DNA of 64,000 nucleotides from Membranihabitans marinus (GTDB lineage: Bacteria; Bacteroidota; Bacteroidia; Chitinophagales; Saprospiraceae), in the NCBI RefSeq assembly GCF_021729155.1, contig NZ_JAJQYA010000017.1, forward strand, positions 31,225 through 95,224. Reading direction: 5' to 3'. A program made the position numbers and the translations under genes. Positions 56,023 to 64,000 of the stretch are shown in pieces. Position 1 is the stretch's first letter. Every line of letters begins with the position of its first letter. The notes below the pieces were generated by a model. It searched no databases and had not been told where the DNA came from. It saw nothing but the letters and a program-made list of their open reading frames with translations.

Positions 56023-56616
56023 GTGCTACGAATATTAATTTGCTTCTCCATAATCTTACTGTTTTCACCTACTATCGGCTATAGTCAATTTAGCCTAGAG
56101 AGTAGATTCAATCTCGCCACCACGACATCAGATTCAGAGGTATCTGGCTTTAACGAACATATAGACTTGTCTCTTCACTATTGGACAAGACTTAAAAAAG
56201 TAAGGATAGAATTTTATCCCGGACTCATCTATCAAAACTACATCAACAACGATGAAGGCATACATGGGTTTGGCCTCACCATTCCCACGGCGTTCTATAT
56301 TTTAGATATGATTAATGATTGCGACTGTCCCACATTTTCCAAAAACGACTATTTTATTGAAAAAGGATTGTTTCTTCGACTTGCTCCCAGCTACCTCAAA
56401 ACCACTTCGTCTGAGGAGTCATTGAATTCCATTGATATAGCAGCTGGAGAAATCAATGTAGGATTGGACATTGGGGTGTCCGACTTAATAACCTTGACCC
56501 CATTGCTCGGTTATAAACAGCAGTTTTACCCCAATTCTGATTTTGAAACCAATGGTTTTATCCAGGTGGGATTGTCTATGCTGTGGCGACCGGATTACAA
56601 ACGAAGATATCGATAA
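56023..56616 (+). CDS. Small secreted barrel-like protein of unknown function
   Basis: The frame is open from TTG 55993. GTG 56023 gives a compact signal peptide (LRILICFSIILLFSPTIGYSQ) and is preferred. The mature part of about 175 residues has alternating amphipathic strands (LSLHYWTRLKKVRIEFYPGLIYQNY, GLFLRLAPSYLK, INVGLDIGVSDLITLTPLLGYKQ, IQVGLSMLW), which suggests a small outer-membrane beta-barrel. A CDCPTF loop carries two Cys. No family was recognised. The start region is shared with the divergent rimO promoter. Confidence 0.55.
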   Translation: MLRILICFSIILLFSPTIGYSQFSLESRFNLATTTSDSEVSGFNEHIDLSLHYWTRLKKVRIEFYPGLIYQNYINNDEGIHGFGLTIPTAFYILDMINDCDCPTFSKNDYFIEKGLFLRLAPSYLKTTSSEESLNSIDIAAGEINVGLDIGVSDLITLTPLLGYKQQFYPNSDFETNGFIQVGLSMLWRPDYKRRYR

Positions 56617-57037
56617 TTGCTTTTATTTAATTGCCAAACAAATAGAACTTTGGATTCTGTTTTCATCTAAATAAAAGATTAAAATATTATCATCAGTCAC
56701 CATTAATATTGAATACCCAAAGGTTAATCTTCCATATTACCGTATGAGTCACCATAAAATCAGATAAATCGTAAGCTGGAGAATGGATTTCAACAGAATT
56801 TCAAATTTAGAATAATAAGTAGTAGTTAATGTCCGTCCATCCAAGCCAATAATCACAGTAATCATTGGATAAAAAATGGGTTAAAACCATCTTACTTAGC
56901 GTAAGAAGCAAAAGCGTAATCAATTGTATTCCAATATTTTAAAATATTAATTTTTCATTAAGACATTGTAACGTATTATTGAAATTCAAAGTAGTCCATA
57001 CACAAATACCGTATCTTAGTCTTATAATTTATAGAAA
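56617..57037. other. Leader/intergenic region upstream of the ilv operon
   Basis: A 421-base AT-rich region that should hold the ilv promoter. No attenuator-like leader peptide or T-box was recognised. At 56749-56773 the complement (starting TACGATTTA and ending TTTTATGGTGA) resembles the left end of repeat island A with a short insertion, a possible relic. TATCTTAG near 57013 is a weak -7 candidate. Confidence 0.4.
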
Positions 57038-58720
57038 ATGAGCAAACAACTGAACAAATACAGCAAAATTCTAACCAAAGATCCTACTCAACCAGCGGCA
57101 CAGGCGATGTTGCATGCGGTAGGACTATCGCGAGAAGATTTTGACAAAGCCCAAGTGGGAATTGTCAGTACTGGATGGGAAGGAAATCCCTGCAATATGC
57201 ACTTAAATGATTTGGCCAAAGACATCAAGAAAAGTGTAGTGGCACAGGATCTCATTGGTCTAATATTTCACACCATAGGTGTAAGTGATGGTATATCAAT
57301 GGGAACAGACGGCATGCGTTTTTCACTACCGAGTAGGGACATTATTGCCGATTCCATAGAAACAGTTTGTTCAGCTCAATATTACGATGGATTAATTACC
57401 GTAGTAGGTTGTGACAAAAACATGCCAGGCGCTATGATAGCCATGAATAGACTGGACAGACCATCTATTTTGGTATACGGAGGAACTATTGCGGCAGGTA
57501 TATTGGGAGGCAAAAAATTGGACATAGTTTCCTCATTTGAAGCTTTAGGTCAATTTGCAGCTGGCAACATCAGTGAAGAAGAATATCTAGATGTTATAGC
57601 CCATGCCATACCAGGCCAAGGTGCTTGTGGAGGTATGTACACGGCCAACACCATGTCGTCGGCTATCGAAGCATTGGGAATGACATTGACTTATAATTCA
57701 TCAATTCCCGCAGCCAGTCCAGACAAAAAGAAAGAATCGGACCGATTGGGCAAAGCCATCCGCTACGCTTTAGAGAACGATATCAAACCATCTGACATCA
57801 TTACCAAAGAATCATTTGAAAACGCCATTTCCTTGGTCACTGTTCTAGGAGGTTCAACCAATGCTGTACTTCATTTGTTGGCCATCGCCAAATCAGCAAA
57901 TATCGACTTAACGATAGATGATTTTCAAGCCATCAGTGATCGCACCCCATTATTGGCCGACCTAAAACCTAGTGGAGCCTATGTAATGGAAGACTTGTAC
58001 GCTATAGGTGGTGTACCAGGTGTGATGAAAATGATGCTCAAAGAAGGCTATATCAATGGCAACTGTAAAACCGTTTCTGGTAAAACCGTTGGAGAGGTTT
58101 TGGAGGCAGTTCCCGATTTGGACAAAAACCAAGCCATCATTCGCAAAACAGATAATCCTATCAAAACTTCTGGTCACTTACAGATTCTCTATGGCAACCT
58201 AGCCACAGAAGGTGCTGTATCTAAGATTACTGGAAAAGAAGGTGAAGTATTTAAAGGGACAGCAAGAGTATTTAATTCAGAGAAAGAATTGAACAAAGCA
58301 CTAATAGACAAAGAAATACAGGCGGGAGACGTTATCGTCATCAGATATTGTGGACCTAAAGGAGGTCCTGGAATGCCTGAAATGTTGAAACCGACCTCAG
58401 CCATTATGGGACTTGGTTTAGGAAAATCCGTAGCCTTGATCACCGACGGAAGATTTTCTGGAGGGACCCATGGATTTGTGGTAGGACACATTTCTCCTGA
58501 AGCCCAAGTGGGTGGATTAATTGGATTGGTTGAAAACGGAGATGTAATTGAGATCAACTCCATCACCAACAGCATCAACGTAGAATTAAGTGATGAAGAA
58601 ATAGAGAAAAGAAGAAAAAATTGGGTCGCCCCTCCATTAAGAGCCAAATCTGGTTATTTGAAAAAATATGCAGCCTTGGTTTCTTCAGCTAGTGAGGGAT
58701 GTGTTACCGACAACATCTAA
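57038..58720 (+). CDS. ilvD: Dihydroxy-acid dehydratase
   Basis: The 560-residue iron-sulphur enzyme dehydrates dihydroxy acids to the keto acids of isoleucine and valine. Cluster-binding cysteines are in [16 protein letters not shown] (near residue 125) and [14 protein letters not shown] (near 197). The late motif [12 protein letters not shown] and the [23 protein letters not shown] stretch complete the family pattern. It is the first gene of an ilvD-ilvB-ilvN-ilvC-ilvA operon; ilvB starts 12 bases after its stop. Confidence 0.97.
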   Translation: MSKQLNKYSKILTKDPTQPAAQAMLHAVGLSREDFDKAQVGIVSTGWEGNPCNMHLNDLAKDIKKSVVAQDLIGLIFHTIGVSDGISMGTDGMRFSLPSRDIIADSIETVCSAQYYDGLITVVGCDKNMPGAMIAMNRLDRPSILVYGGTIAAGILGGKKLDIVSSFEALGQFAAGNISEEEYLDVIAHAIPGQGACGGMYTANTMSSAIEALGMTLTYNSSIPAASPDKKKESDRLGKAIRYALENDIKPSDIITKESFENAISLVTVLGGSTNAVLHLLAIAKSANIDLTIDDFQAISDRTPLLADLKPSGAYVMEDLYAIGGVPGVMKMMLKEGYINGNCKTVSGKTVGEVLEAVPDLDKNQAIIRKTDNPIKTSGHLQILYGNLATEGAVSKITGKEGEVFKGTARVFNSEKELNKALIDKEIQAGDVIVIRYCGPKGGPGMPEMLKPTSAIMGLGLGKSVALITDGRFSGGTHGFVVGHISPEAQVGGLIGLVENGDVIEINSITNSINVELSDEEIEKRRKNWVAPPLRAKSGYLKKYAALVSSASEGCVTDNI

Positions 58721-58731
58721 ATATTGGAAAT

Positions 58732-60480
58732 ATGATAAATATTAAAGATTCCATTGAACTAAGTGCAAAACAGAACATAGAAACTGTACATATTTCTGGT
58801 GCAGAGGCGGTTTTAAAATGCCTTATAGAAGAGGGTGTAGATACCATCTTTGGCTATCCAGGAGGTGCCATCATGCCTGTTTACGATGCACTGTATCATT
58901 ACATGGATCGATTGAAACACATCCTTCCACGACACGAACAAGGGGGTATTCACGCCGCCGAAGGTTATGCCAGAGTATTGCGCAAACCAGGTGTGGTCAT
59001 GGTAACTTCTGGTCCAGGTGCAACCAATTTGGTCACTGGATTGGCCGATGCTATGCTGGATTCTACTCCGTTGGTCTGTATTTCAGGACAGGTTTCCAGC
59101 CAATTACTCGGTTCCGATGCCTTCCAAGAAGTAGATGTCATCAGTAGTACGATGTCGGTAACCAAATGGAATCATCAAATAACCAAAGCTTCAGAAATAC
59201 CAGAAGTATTTGCCAAAGCTTTTTATATAGCATCTTCAGGACGACCGGGACCTGTGCTTATCGATATTACTAAGGATGTACAGCTTGAGATGTTTGATTT
59301 TGTGTATACACAGATCAAGAGAATCAGATCGTACAAACCTTTGAGAAAGCCCATTCAAGCTGATCTTGAAGCTGCAGCAAAATTGATAAATTCTGCTAAG
59401 AAGCCATTAATCTTGGCCGGACACGGAATACATTTGGCTCATGCTCAAGACATTTTCAAGGAATTTGTTGAAAAAACTAATATTCCTATAGCTTGGACCA
59501 TACATGGCATGGGTGTCCTCGATGACAACCACCCTCTCAATATGGGAATGTTGGGGATGCACGGAAAATATGCAACCAATATCAATACAGCAGAATGTGA
59601 TGTAATGATTGCCATCGGTATGCGTTTTGACGATCGAGTTACTGGCGACGTCAGTAGATTTGCTACACAAGCCAAGGTCATTCATATAGAAATAGACCCA
59701 GCAGAGATAGACAAAAATGTAAAAACAGAAGTGAGTATTTGTTCTGATGCCAAATTGGTACTCGAATCTTTAATAGATTTGGTAGACAACAATAATCACG
59801 GAGAATGGATTCAAACATTCTTGGACCTCGATAAAATAGAGATAGAAAAAGTTGTAAATCAAGATACTTTAATCACTCCAGACGATGTACAAATCAAGAT
59901 GGGGCAAGTCATAAACTTGCTTTCTGAAATGACTAAGGGAGAAGCTATTGTAGCTACCGATGTTGGACAACATCAAATGGCCACTACTCGTTACTACAAG
60001 GCTATGGACAAAAATCTTATGGTGACCTCCGGTGGGGCTGGAACTATGGGATTTGGACTTCCGGCGGCATTTGGAGCTAAAGTCGGACGACCAGACAAAG
60101 AAGTGATTTGTATAGCTGGTGATGGTGGTTTCCAGATGACACTGCAAGAGTTAGGCATGTTAAGTCAATACAATGTCGGAGTTAAGGTAATCATTCTAGA
60201 CAACGAGTATTTGGGGATGGTGAGACAGTGGCAACAATTGTTTTTTGACAAGCGATATTCTTCTGTAGCCCTTCAAAATCCTAATTTTGTAATGATTAGT
60301 GAGGGATTTGGTGTTAAAGCTAAAAAAATAAGTGAACCCAAAGACTTATTTCCTGCACTGGAAGAAATGTTGAGTTATGATGGTCCTTATTTATTGCATA
60401 TCATGGTAGAAAAAGAGGAAAATATTTTCCCAATGGTACCATCAGGATGTAGTCCGTCTGAGATCGTTCTTGAAAAATAA
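58732..60480 (+). CDS. ilvB: Acetolactate synthase, large subunit
   Basis: The thiamine-diphosphate enzyme condenses pyruvate into acetolactate or acetohydroxybutyrate. It has [15 protein letters not shown], the catalytic Glu in [16 protein letters not shown], and the thiamine motif [16 protein letters not shown] ... [17 protein letters not shown] 58732 ([10 protein letters not shown]) is used. A longer frame from 58699 would overlap ilvD and adds an unconserved stretch. The product has 582 residues. ilvN starts 6 bases later, so the holoenzyme subunits are made from adjacent genes. Confidence 0.96.
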   Translation: MINIKDSIELSAKQNIETVHISGAEAVLKCLIEEGVDTIFGYPGGAIMPVYDALYHYMDRLKHILPRHEQGGIHAAEGYARVLRKPGVVMVTSGPGATNLVTGLADAMLDSTPLVCISGQVSSQLLGSDAFQEVDVISSTMSVTKWNHQITKASEIPEVFAKAFYIASSGRPGPVLIDITKDVQLEMFDFVYTQIKRIRSYKPLRKPIQADLEAAAKLINSAKKPLILAGHGIHLAHAQDIFKEFVEKTNIPIAWTIHGMGVLDDNHPLNMGMLGMHGKYATNINTAECDVMIAIGMRFDDRVTGDVSRFATQAKVIHIEIDPAEIDKNVKTEVSICSDAKLVLESLIDLVDNNNHGEWIQTFLDLDKIEIEKVVNQDTLITPDDVQIKMGQVINLLSEMTKGEAIVATDVGQHQMATTRYYKAMDKNLMVTSGGAGTMGFGLPAAFGAKVGRPDKEVICIAGDGGFQMTLQELGMLSQYNVGVKVIILDNEYLGMVRQWQQLFFDKRYSSVALQNPNFVMISEGFGVKAKKISEPKDLFPALEEMLSYDGPYLLHIMVEKEENIFPMVPSGCSPSEIVLEK

Positions 60481-60486
60481 GTTATT

Positions 60487-61029
60487 ATGGAAAAGAAAGA
60501 ATTTACAATATCTATATTTACCGAAAATTTACCTGGCTTATTGCAGCGGGTAGTCGGTAATTTTACGAAGCGACACATCAATATCAAGAGTTTAACCACT
60601 TCTCAATCTTCGGTTCCCGATATTCATCGGTTTACCATAGTGGTCAACCAAGATGAAGATACGGTTAAGAAATTGGTATCTGCAATGGAGCGATCAGTTG
60701 ACGTACTGAAAGCCTTTTATTACCATCCAGAAGAAATTGTATTTCAGGAAATAGCTCTTTTTAAGATTCCTGCATACAAGTTCAACGAGAGTAATAAAGT
60801 AGAAAAATTAATTCGAAGACATCATGCACATATTCTGACGATTGATCCTGAATTTATCATAATTGAAAAAACAGGACATGAGCACGAAACCGATGCATTG
60901 TTGGAAGATCTTAAAGAAATAGGCATATATGAGTTTGTACGTTCGGGTCGAGTAGCCGTCACCAAACACATGGAACCTTTGAATAATTATTTGGAATCTA
61001 TTCAAAAATTAGTAATAGAAAATCATTAA
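60487..61029 (+). CDS. ilvN: Acetolactate synthase, small regulatory subunit
   Basis: The 180-residue protein starts with an ACT domain (FTISIFTENLPGLLQRVVGNFTKRHINIKSLTTSQS, described here by its pattern: Asn-Leu-Pro-Gly near residue 14). A second ferredoxin-like half with ALFKIPAYKFN follows. It gives the large subunit full activity and valine feedback inhibition. Length is normal for the Bacteroidota form. It sits 6 bases after ilvB and 14 bases before ilvC. Confidence 0.93.
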   Translation: MEKKEFTISIFTENLPGLLQRVVGNFTKRHINIKSLTTSQSSVPDIHRFTIVVNQDEDTVKKLVSAMERSVDVLKAFYYHPEEIVFQEIALFKIPAYKFNESNKVEKLIRRHHAHILTIDPEFIIIEKTGHEHETDALLEDLKEIGIYEFVRSGRVAVTKHMEPLNNYLESIQKLVIENH

Positions 61030-61043
61030 AAATTGTAAACAAA

Positions 61044-62090
61044 ATGGCAAAAATGAATTTTGGAGGCGTTGAAGAAAACGTTGTAACCCGTGAAGAATTT
61101 CCTTTAGCACAAGCACAAGAAGTCCTTAAAGAAGAAGTGATCGCCGTAATCGGTTATGGTGTACAAGGACCTGGACAGGCATTGAACCTTAGAGACAATG
61201 GAATTAATGTCATTGTAGGTCAAAGAAAGCCTTCCAAATCTTATGACAAAGCAATAGAAGATGGCTTTGTTCCTGGAGAGACCTTGTTTAGTATTGAAGA
61301 AGCGATCGAAAAAGGAACCATTATTATGTATTTGCTTTCCGATGCTGCTCAAATCTCACTTTGGCCTACAGTTAAAGAAAAATTGGCTCCGGGAAAAGCT
61401 CTTTACTTTTCACATGGTTTTGGAATCACTTACAAAGAGCAAACTGAAATCATTCCTCCAGCCGATGTAGATGTTATCTTGGTAGCACCTAAAGGTTCTG
61501 GTACTTCTTTGAGAAGATTGTTCTTGGAAGGAAGAGGTTTGAACTCATCTTATGCTATTTACCAAGACGCAACTGGTAAGGCAAAAGAAAGAGTAGTCGC
61601 TTTGGGTATCGCAGTGGGATCAGGATATTTGTTTGAAACTACATTCAAAAGAGAAGTATACAGTGACCTTACAGGAGAGAGAGGTAGCTTAATGGGTGCC
61701 ATTCAAGGTTTGTTCGAGGCGCAGTACAACGTATTGAGAAAAAATGGTCACACACCATCAGAAGCTTTCAACGAAACTGTTGAAGAATTGACTCAATCTC
61801 TTATGCCTTTGGTAGCAGAAAACGGAATGGATTGGATGTATGCCAACTGTAGTACTACTGCTCAAAGAGGTGCATTGGATTGGAAAGATAAATTTAGAGA
61901 CGCGGTAACTCCTGTATTTGAAGATCTATACGAAAGTGTAGCTACAGGTAAAGAAGCTGCTAGATCTATAGCAACCAATAGCCAACCTGATTACAGAGTT
62001 AAATTGGAAGCTGAATTGAAAACTTTACATGACTCAGAATTGTGGAGAGCAGGAAAACAAGTTCGCTCTTTACGTCCTGAAAATGACTAA
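61044..62090 (+). CDS. ilvC: Ketol-acid reductoisomerase (NADP)
   Basis: The 348-residue enzyme rearranges and reduces acetolactate. The Rossmann motif is GYGVQGPGQALNLRDNG near residue 32, followed by VIVGQR. The metal-binding knotted domain has LTGERGSLMGAIQGLFEAQYNVL. The loop VAPKGSGTSLRRLF replaces the common VAPKGPGH, a variant usual in Bacteroidota and fungal-like enzymes. The codon pattern is more regular than in neighbouring genes, consistent with high expression. ilvA begins one base after the stop. Confidence 0.96.
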   Translation: MAKMNFGGVEENVVTREEFPLAQAQEVLKEEVIAVIGYGVQGPGQALNLRDNGINVIVGQRKPSKSYDKAIEDGFVPGETLFSIEEAIEKGTIIMYLLSDAAQISLWPTVKEKLAPGKALYFSHGFGITYKEQTEIIPPADVDVILVAPKGSGTSLRRLFLEGRGLNSSYAIYQDATGKAKERVVALGIAVGSGYLFETTFKREVYSDLTGERGSLMGAIQGLFEAQYNVLRKNGHTPSEAFNETVEELTQSLMPLVAENGMDWMYANCSTTAQRGALDWKDKFRDAVTPVFEDLYESVATGKEAARSIATNSQPDYRVKLEAELKTLHDSELWRAGKQVRSLRPEND

Positions 62091-62091
62091 A

Positions 62092-63369
62092 ATGACATCA
62101 AAGACCAACAACAATTTGGTTTTGTTAGATATAGAAGATGTTCGGAAGGCGGCAGAAAATTTATCTGCCGTCGTCCAACATACTCCACTTTTTAAAAGTG
62201 AAATTTTATCTGAACAATATCAATGCAATATCTATCTCAAAAGAGAGGACATGCAAAAGGTTCGCTCCTATAAGATTCGCGGTGCCTACAACAAGATATC
62301 ATCGCTTTCCCAGGAAGAATTGGACAAAGGAATTGTCTGTGCCAGTGCAGGAAACCACGCACAGGGTGTAGCTCTATCCTGTCGCATCAAGCAGTGCAAG
62401 GGAACCATTTATATGCCCAGCACTACTCCCAAACAGAAGATAGATAAAGTGAGGTTCTTCGGCAAGGAATACGTACACTTACACTTGGTAGGTGACACCT
62501 TTGACGACGCCTATGCATTGGCTATTGAAGATGCCAATAAAAATGGAAAAACCTTTATCCATCCTTTTAACGATGAAAAAATAATCGCGGGACAGGGAAC
62601 GGTTGGACTAGAAATATTGGAAGACATGGGCGATCAATTCATCGATTATATTTTCCTTCCCGTTGGAGGAGGTGGATTGGCTAGTGGCGTTGGTTCTGTA
62701 ATGAAACAACTCAGCCCACAAACAAGGATTATAGGTTTAGAGCCAGAAGGCGCTCCAGCCATGTACGAATCCTTTAAGACCGGTCAATTGGTCAAACTAG
62801 AAAACATCGATCCATTTGTAGATGGAGCTGCGGTAAGACAAGTAGGTGATTTAACTTTTTCCATATCCAAGGAGTGTTTGGACGACATTACATTGATCCC
62901 AGAAGGTAAAGTTTGCTCTACTATTCTCAAACTCTACAACGAAGAAGCCATTGTAGTGGAACCTGCAGGTGCTCTGAGTATATCGGCCTTGGATTTCTAT
63001 AAATATCAGATTAAAGGTAAAAATATTGTCTGTGTCATCAGTGGTGGCAACAACGATATTACTAGAACTGAAGAAATCAAAGAAAAGTCACTGATATACG
63101 AAGGTCTTAAGCACTATTTTATCATCAACTTCCCTCAACGAGCTGGGGCACTTAGAGACTTCTTAAACTACGTTTTGGGCCCAGATGACGATATAGCATT
63201 TTTTGAATATGTGAAAAAGACCAGTAGGGAATCGGGACCGGCCATCGTAGGTATTGAGTTGACTCAAGCCAATGATTACGAAGCATTAATCGCTCGCATG
63301 GATGAACATAAAATTGATTATCAATGCCTTAACCAAAATAGTACATTGTTTGAGTTACTCATTGGTTAA
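62092..63369 (+). CDS. ilvA: Threonine dehydratase (biosynthetic)
   Basis: The PLP enzyme deaminates threonine to 2-oxobutyrate, the entry to isoleucine. The PLP Lys lies in VRSYKIRGAYNKI, with CASAGNHAQGVALSC and the Gly-rich loop FLPVGGGGLASGV after it. A single C-terminal ACT-like regulatory segment (HYFIINFPQRAGALRDFLNYVLG) ends the protein, as in the shorter IlvA class. The frame is open from 62029, inside ilvC. ATG 62092, one base beyond the ilvC stop, gives 425 residues and is preferred. It closes the ilv operon; leu genes are absent from the window. Confidence 0.94.
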   Translation: MTSKTNNNLVLLDIEDVRKAAENLSAVVQHTPLFKSEILSEQYQCNIYLKREDMQKVRSYKIRGAYNKISSLSQEELDKGIVCASAGNHAQGVALSCRIKQCKGTIYMPSTTPKQKIDKVRFFGKEYVHLHLVGDTFDDAYALAIEDANKNGKTFIHPFNDEKIIAGQGTVGLEILEDMGDQFIDYIFLPVGGGGLASGVGSVMKQLSPQTRIIGLEPEGAPAMYESFKTGQLVKLENIDPFVDGAAVRQVGDLTFSISKECLDDITLIPEGKVCSTILKLYNEEAIVVEPAGALSISALDFYKYQIKGKNIVCVISGGNNDITRTEEIKEKSLIYEGLKHYFIINFPQRAGALRDFLNYVLGPDDDIAFFEYVKKTSRESGPAIVGIELTQANDYEALIARMDEHKIDYQCLNQNSTLFELLIG

Positions 63370-63442
63370 CCTCGAGATGATATAGTCTACATTCATTATG
63401 TATACAGTAATTGTTTACATTATTCTATTTCTAATCAAAGTA

Positions 63443-64000
63443 TATAATACGAATTACATTTATAATTACTTATGATTGGAGTTTCAATATCTTTCTACTT
63501 ATCACCGAATACGAGTTTCGTTGCCCTCTGGCCAAATAGCTAGAAGCATTCCTGATGGGACGAATAATAAATTAAGGTGAAATCCTGACGATTTATGGGC
63601 CACCCCATCCACGACACGGTGGTGAAATACCTAACAATTTATAGGGCAGTCACGCCTTAACGTAGAGACACGACCGAATGAAGTAGTCTGAAAGACTACC
63701 AAATGCCCTTAATGGGCATTTGAAAAGGAAGCCGAAACCTCAGTGTTTCGGGTGGGGTGGCCTTGCGTCTCCAAAATATCTAACAAATAGAATGTTCTCT
63801 CTTCATTTTGGTCTTTGGCTATCGATATAGGGTGTAATAATGTCGGAGGGCAGAATTCCTGAAGATTTACGGGGCAATCAAGCCGGAGCACAGTGACTAA
63901 ATTCCTATCGAAATACGGGGCAGTCACGCCTCGGCACAGTGGCCTACCCACCCGAAACACGGAGGTTTCGGTTCCCTCACCATTGATCCATTTAGGATCA
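63443..64000. repeat. Repeat island D: hairpin-mosaic element running off the window
   Basis: The island begins with TATAATACGAATTACATTTAT (63443 on), the same edge as islands A and C. A block of four imperfect direct units of about 46 bases (near 63581, 63627, 63853 and 63900) shares the words GGGGCAGTCACGCC and CACAGTGGCCT. Hairpin modules are at 63683-63699 (tight loop), 63700-63722 (loop TTAAT), 63732-63751 (loop CTCAGT), 63952-63971 (loop ACGGAG) and 63984-64000 (loop ATTTA). The stems at 63732 and 63952 are identical, with loops in opposite orientation. No gene was seen in 63370-64000. Confidence 0.75.

Noticed and set aside
56617..57037. T-box or leader-peptide attenuator for the ilv operon
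   Set aside because: No T-box motif and no Ile/Val/Leu-rich leader frame with a terminator could be found.
58699..58731. Longer ilvB start overlapping ilvD
   Set aside because: It would begin with Cys-Tyr-Arg-rich residues unlike the family; ATG 58732 follows the ilvD stop cleanly.
63709..63960. Minus-strand frame in island D
   Set aside because: Same reason: it is a translation of the repeat modules.

Overview
The window is a 64 kb stretch of an AT-rich Bacteroidota chromosome, most like a Saprospiria/Chitinophagia-type member. The evidence is gene content: a gliding-motility C-terminal-domain adhesin with SprB-type repeats, a PorE-like OmpA lipoprotein, fused SecDF, a long NusB, a BT_3928-type DoxX protein and a eukaryote-like class Ia ribonucleotide reductase. 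Shine-Dalgarno sites are mostly absent and several promoters carry the Bacteroidota -7 box TAnnTTTG. No rRNA, tRNA, CRISPR array, transposase or prophage was recognised. Most of the window is ordinary housekeeping chromosome.

Layout. 1-7.2 kb: end of an unknown gene, a NUDIX hydrolase, repeat island A, a HEAT-like protein, then a minus-strand block of adhesin, LptC and a CorC/GldE-type membrane protein. 7.2-16.6 kb: pssA, an orphan Mrr-like nuclease, and a minus-strand cluster ndk - DHH phosphoesterase - FKBP lipoprotein - prfB (with a +1 programmed frameshift) - secreted protein; then a 0.9 kb gene-poor gap and mutS2. 16.8-25.6 kb: aroC, a giant TamB, folP, a fatty-acid-hydroxylase-family protein and DoxX. 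25.8-31.3 kb: a cobalamin riboswitch ahead of nrdB-nrdA, then pabB and a pabC-like gene. 31.6-39.5 kb: PIF1-like helicase, a tiny membrane protein, island B, an AP2/HNH protein, ribD, a thioredoxin-like protein, the large island C, a HerA-like ATPase and a NucA-type nuclease. 39.5-47.2 kb: beta-barrel protein, PorE-like lipoprotein, secDF, kbp, trmH-like gene. 47.2-56.6 kb: a minus-strand run BT_3928-type protein - nusB - guaA - binding-protein-like lipoprotein - trmH-like gene, then yigZ, msrB, a membrane protein, rimO and a small barrel-like protein. 57.0-63.4 kb: ilvD-ilvB-ilvN-ilvC-ilvA, an isoleucine/valine operon. Island D runs off the right end.

The most unusual content is a family of non-coding repeat islands (A 784-1342, B 33129-33235, C 36027-36970, D from 63443). 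Each is built of short hairpin modules whose loops and connecting words are conserved while the stems differ from copy to copy, yet remain self-complementary. Islands A, B and C are also bounded by related terminal sequences that match each other best within the same copy. This looks like a structured, possibly mobile, non-autonomous element under compensatory change, and I do not recognise it as a named family.

Several genes (guaA, rimO, yigZ, tamB, the adhesin, pabB, the AP2/HNH gene) have no usable ATG and appear to start at GTG or TTG, so some 5' ends remain uncertain.
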